Source: JBKBXU01 sp046313675 (GTDB taxonomy: Bacteria; Bacteroidota; Bacteroidia; Cytophagales; Cytophagaceae). Taken from it: a stretch of 10,909 nucleotides of DNA. Made by a program: the position numbers and the translations under genes. The stretch covers positions 1 through 10,909 of the forward strand of contig JBKBXU010000151.1 in the NCBI GenBank assembly GCA_046313675.1, given 5' to 3'. Shown piece after piece: positions 7,230 through 10,909 of the stretch. Position 1 is the stretch's first letter; every line of letters begins with the position of its first letter. A model generated the notes under the pieces. That model saw only the letters and a program-made list of their open reading frames with translations, was not told the DNA's origin and did not search any database.

Positions 7230-10200
7230 ATGAATCAAAGCTCATTACAGTCATCCAAAGATTTTGTAATATGGGTAATTGAAAATAAAGATGATAAAGA
7301 CCCACTAGGGAATTATTTAGCCTCTTTAAAAGAAAATTACCGTTGTTATAATATTTTAAGCTCTAAGGTCAATTTTCAGGTTTTTTCTTCATTGCTTCAA
7401 AATTATGTTGATAGAGATCTGAATAAGGCTTCAGAGAAAACAGCTTCTCTTCTCTTTGAATTTTTTAATAAAATCCAGGCGCCATCCGAAGAAATGCTTT
7501 CCTGCCTGCATGAAATACAAAAGTGCCTAACTTGTTTTTTGGATGATTTTTCTGAAAATCTGTCAACCTATAAAATTATTAATTCAGAACTTCAGGAATA
7601 TTTTAATTGCATCTCAAAGCAACTAGTAATTATTACTGTGTCTGAAAAGAAGGAAGATTTTAATCATGAGGCTTATTTTCATTTGTTTGATGATTTTCCT
7701 TCACTTATACGGCGTTCAGGTGTGGATGGCAAATGTACTTATTTCAATAATTTCTGGTTACGTTTTACTGGACGGTCAATGGAGGAAGAACAAGGTGACG
7801 GATGGGTCACAGGTGTTCATCCCGATGATGTAGATCGTTGCATCCGGACATATATTGATAGCTTCAATGAAAGAAAGGCTTTTGAAATGGATTATCGGCT
7901 TAAAAGACATGATGGTGAATATCGCTGGATTAAAGATTTTGGCAGGCCGTTTTATGATAATACCGGGAGGTTTGAAGGGTATTTAGGGTCTTGTTATGAT
8001 ATTACCGATAACATCCTGAATATTGAGGATCTTGATAAAAAGAATAAAGTTCTTGAAGGAATACTTGAAAATCTTCCTGCAATTATAATGGAAGCTGATG
8101 AAGGGGGAAATATTGAACGCATGGCCGGGAAGGGCTTGAAAAAACTTGAGCTTCGGGAAAATCAGAAAGTAAACACAAATCTTTCTGAGTTTGTTAAAGG
8201 GTATGAGCATCATTTAGTATCGGTGAAAGAAGGCAAATCTGTTTCCTTTGTTAGCAAAACCGACATCAATCAAAAAAGTGTCTGGTTTCAAAACTACTTT
8301 TTTCCTCATGGCCACAGAAATGCCAAATCCATAGGATTGCTTTTTGATATTACTGATCAGAAAATGGCAGAAGAAGAACTGTTGAATAAAAACAGAATTC
8401 TGGATGGCATCATGACAAACATTCCGGTGATTGTCTGTCGAATCAATTCAACAGGCCAATTGCTGGAATCAACCGGGACAGGTTTAAAGCAGTTGGGATT
8501 AAAAGAGAATGAAATGGTAGGTGCTGAGATTGCCCAGGCATTTCCGGAGGCAAATGAGTATATAGGAAAAGTCCTTAATTACGAGTTAAACTGCTTTGAA
8601 ACAGAAATAACCTTTAACGGCAACAACCGGCATTATCAGTGTTATTTCTTTCCTGAAGGTGATGAAGGGCATTTTGTGGGATTTAACCTGGATATAACCG
8701 ATCGGGTTCGGATTAAGGAAGAATTAGAGGAAAGTAGGTTTTTTATACAACGTATAGCTGATTCAAATCCAAACTTAATTATAGTGTATGATATTATTAA
8801 TCAGCGAAATGTCTATACTAATAAGGTGATGCAGGAATTGCTTGGCATGGATGATGTTGCCATTCAAAATACAGGAAAAGATTTATTATACAAGGTTATA
8901 CACCCTGAAGATCTTCCTAAAGTTTATTACAGGCAGGAACGTTTCAGGCAAATTTCAGAAAATGAGGTGCTTGATCTTGAATACCGGGTTAAAAATTTTA
9001 GAGGGGAGTGGCGTTGGCTGCATACCCGTGGAGTTATATTCAAAAAAACAGAGGATAGAGAGGTGTGGCAGGTTCTGATTACCGCACAGGACGTTACTGA
9101 ACATAAGGAAGCGGAAGAGTCCATACGTCAATTAAACGAATCACTAAAACACACTATAGAAGGTATAGCCTTGCTTGATCTGGCAGGGACGTTTACTTCA
9201 GTGAATAAATCTTTTGCAAATGTATTTCAATACTATACCGAAGACCTTATCGGTATGGATTGGAGAAGTATTATATACCAAGATGATCTCTTAATAGCTG
9301 AAAAAGCCTTAAGGGAGCTGGACAATCATAGCAAAACCAGCTTTGAGATACGTGGCTTTAGAAAAGATGGCACCATAGCTTTTATTGACATTACTATGGT
9401 GGCAAATATTTCCCGTCATGGTAAATGTATTGGTTACTATTCTTTTATCAGAGACATTACGGAAAGGAAAAAAGCGGAGGAAAGCATTCGCCACAATGAA
9501 GCCCTTCTTGCTGAAGCTCAAAATATTGCTCACTTGGGAAGCTGGGAATGGGATTTAAAAACCAATAATTTTTTTCTTTCCAATGAACTGTTCAGGATTC
9601 TTGGGTATGATGAGGTGATTCAGGATTTTAGTTTTCAAGATTTTTTAAGTCATATAGCTGAAGAAGACAGATCGGTGTTTGAAAATACCTTTAAGTCTTC
9701 GGTGGAACGTAAAGAATCTTTTGCCTGCGAATATAAAATAGTTACTCAAAAAGGTGAATCAAGAAACCTGCTTACCAGAGGAAGGGTGATTTTAGACCAG
9801 CATGAGCAGGTGGTGAGAATGGCCGGTACCGGCCTGGATATTACGGAAATAAAAGAAACAGAAAATAAATTACGTAAAAGTGAATCCCTGCTTATAGAGG
9901 CACAGGAACTTGCCAGATTGGGAAATTGGGAAATAGATCTTTCAACCCGCAAGGTGTATTGGTCACAGGAAATGTATACACTTTTTGGATTTAAGCCCAA
10001 TGAGTTTGAGGTGAGCTATGATTTTTTTCTTAAAATCCTTAGTAACGAGGCTCGAAAGACCATGCTGGATGTAGAGAAGAAGATTTTAAGGACTTTTAAG
10101 CCGTCAAATTTCGAGCATAATATTCTGCTTTCGAACGGAAAGGAACGCATCGTTTATGGCCAGGCCAAACCAATTTTTGATGCAAGCGGAAGGATTATCA

Positions 10201-10909
10201 GGATCAGTGGTTACTCCCAGGATATTACGGAGAGAAAAGAATCTGAAATGATGTTAAAAACTGCGTATGAAGAATTAAAAGTCGCAGAAGAACAATTAAT
10301 AAAATTAAATATTGACCTTGAAAAAAAGGTTGGCGAACGGACTCAGGAGTTGATAATGAAAAATGATGAGCTCTTGAATAATAACCTGGAGTTAAAGAAA
10401 ATAAATACCGATTTGGATAATTTTATCTATACCGCATCGCATGACTTGAAAGCACCTATTTCAAATATAGAAGGCTTGGTTTATGCTTTAAAGGGTGAAG
10501 TTGGACACATAGAAAATGCGGAACTGGATATACTGTTTGAGATGATTAACGATTCGATAAACCGGTTTAAGGATACCATCAGAGACCTGACAGAGATATC
10601 CAAGGTTCAAAAGAATATTTATGAAGACAATGGGACAATAAACATTAACTCAATACTTGATGAAGTCAGGTCGGATATAAAGGAATTAATACAGGTTTCT
10701 GATGCCCGGATAGTTGCTGAAATATCTATTGCAGAAATACGATTCTCGCGAAAAAACCTGAGAAGCCTTTTTTATAATTTTTTAAGTAATTCCATAAAAT
10801 ACGCTTCTCCCGATCGCCATCCTGAAATTCTTATTCGGGTAGTTCCGGCTGAGGATAACTACCTGATGCTTTCTGTTAAAGATAACGGGCTTGGTTTCCA
10901 GTCAAGTGG
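7230..10909 (+). CDS. Large multi-PAS sensor histidine kinase (seven PAS), 3' end outside window
   Basis: I translated 1226 codons from the ATG at 7230 without a stop; the frame is still open at the right edge. A TAA at 7227-7229 fixes the start. Residues 1-145 are helical and resemble the start of the upstream kinase in pattern. Seven PAS domains follow at about 150-260, 271-378, 391-492, 502-620, 630-746, 757-873 and 883-1002, most ending in a D-I/V-T motif (DITD, DVTE, DITE). PAS 2 and 3 resemble each other, as do PAS 6 and 7. A coiled coil (about 1005-1060) leads to the HisKA H-box YTASHDLKAP with His1071. The HATPase begins with FYNFLSNSIKY (N-box Asn1187) and DNGLG (1218-1222), then the window ends. 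No transmembrane segment is seen. Whether a receiver domain follows is unknown. The core is a paralogue of the preceding kinase; signals and partner are unknown. Confidence 0.9.
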   Translation, partial: MNQSSLQSSKDFVIWVIENKDDKDPLGNYLASLKENYRCYNILSSKVNFQVFSSLLQNYVDRDLNKASEKTASLLFEFFNKIQAPSEEMLSCLHEIQKCLTCFLDDFSENLSTYKIINSELQEYFNCISKQLVIITVSEKKEDFNHEAYFHLFDDFPSLIRRSGVDGKCTYFNNFWLRFTGRSMEEEQGDGWVTGVHPDDVDRCIRTYIDSFNERKAFEMDYRLKRHDGEYRWIKDFGRPFYDNTGRFEGYLGSCYDITDNILNIEDLDKKNKVLEGILENLPAIIMEADEGGNIERMAGKGLKKLELRENQKVNTNLSEFVKGYEHHLVSVKEGKSVSFVSKTDINQKSVWFQNYFFPHGHRNAKSIGLLFDITDQKMAEEELLNKNRILDGIMTNIPVIVCRINSTGQLLESTGTGLKQLGLKENEMVGAEIAQAFPEANEYIGKVLNYELNCFETEITFNGNNRHYQCYFFPEGDEGHFVGFNLDITDRVRIKEELEESRFFIQRIADSNPNLIIVYDIINQRNVYTNKVMQELLGMDDVAIQNTGKDLLYKVIHPEDLPKVYYRQERFRQISENEVLDLEYRVKNFRGEWRWLHTRGVIFKKTEDREVWQVLITAQDVTEHKEAEESIRQLNESLKHTIEGIALLDLAGTFTSVNKSFANVFQYYTEDLIGMDWRSIIYQDDLLIAEKALRELDNHSKTSFEIRGFRKDGTIAFIDITMVANISRHGKCIGYYSFIRDITERKKAEESIRHNEALLAEAQNIAHLGSWEWDLKTNNFFLSNELFRILGYDEVIQDFSFQDFLSHIAEEDRSVFENTFKSSVERKESFACEYKIVTQKGESRNLLTRGRVILDQHEQVVRMAGTGLDITEIKETENKLRKSESLLIEAQELARLGNWEIDLSTRKVYWSQEMYTLFGFKPNEFEVSYDFFLKILSNEARKTMLDVEKKILRTFKPSNFEHNILLSNGKERIVYGQAKPIFDASGRIIRISGYSQDITERKESEMMLKTAYEELKVAEEQLIKLNIDLEKKVGERTQELIMKNDELLNNNLELKKINTDLDNFIYTASHDLKAPISNIEGLVYALKGEVGHIENAELDILFEMINDSINRFKDTIRDLTEISKVQKNIYEDNGTININSILDEVRSDIKELIQVSDARIVAEISIAEIRFSRKNLRSLFYNFLSNSIKYASPDRHPEILIRVVPAEDNYLMLSVKDNGLGFQSS

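Noticed and set aside
7983..8213. Minus-strand open frame inside the large kinase, with similar ones at 8927-9124, 9309-9533 and 9746-10000
   Set aside because: All lie opposite continuous PAS-domain coding sequence and have no recognisable features.
8842..9078. Plus-strand open frame in another frame within the large kinase
   Set aside because: The main frame here encodes a good PAS domain (EYRVKNFRGEWRWLHTRG), so this is an out-of-frame shadow.

Overview
The window looks like a chromosomal segment from a low-GC member of the Bacteroidota, most likely a Cytophagales-type bacterium. Four things point there: a TTG-N20-TAnnTTTG promoter in front of argS, starts without clear Shine-Dalgarno sequences, a short (464 aa) fold-III arginine decarboxylase of the kind found in Bacteroidota, and very long soluble multi-PAS histidine kinases. 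The assignment is inferred from gene content and signals, not from a database search.

Left part (1-2178). The 3' end of a HAD-superfamily phosphatase gene on the + strand converges on two minus-strand genes. These are a 49-residue lipoprotein (380-529) and a speA-like PLP-dependent decarboxylase (583-1977). A strong stem-loop at 341-375, A-rich on one side and T-rich on the other, sits between the convergent genes and can terminate transcription from both directions. The divergent speA/argS intergenic region (1978-2178) holds a perfect 14-bp palindrome inside a longer inverted repeat, and a Bacteroidota-type promoter facing argS.

Middle part (2179-4543). argS (596 aa) is followed after one base by a lipoprotein-type glutathione peroxidase. 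The two are probably one transcript.

Right part (4585-10909). Two histidine kinase genes lie in tandem on the + strand. The first is complete (857 aa: helical N-terminal region, three PAS domains, long coiled coil, HisKA and HATPase). The second runs off the window (at least 1226 aa: helical N-terminal region, seven PAS domains, coiled coil, HisKA and part of HATPase). Their catalytic cores are clearly paralogous and their N-terminal helical regions also appear related, but the number and type of PAS sensors between them differ. Neither shows a transmembrane segment or a receiver domain in the visible sequence, and no response regulator gene lies between them. They look like cytoplasmic sensors whose partner lies elsewhere or beyond the right edge.

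No tRNA, rRNA, CRISPR array or insertion sequence was recognised. The most interesting material is the kinase pair with its unassigned N-terminal module, the small lipoprotein, the membrane-anchored peroxidase and the palindromic element upstream of speA.
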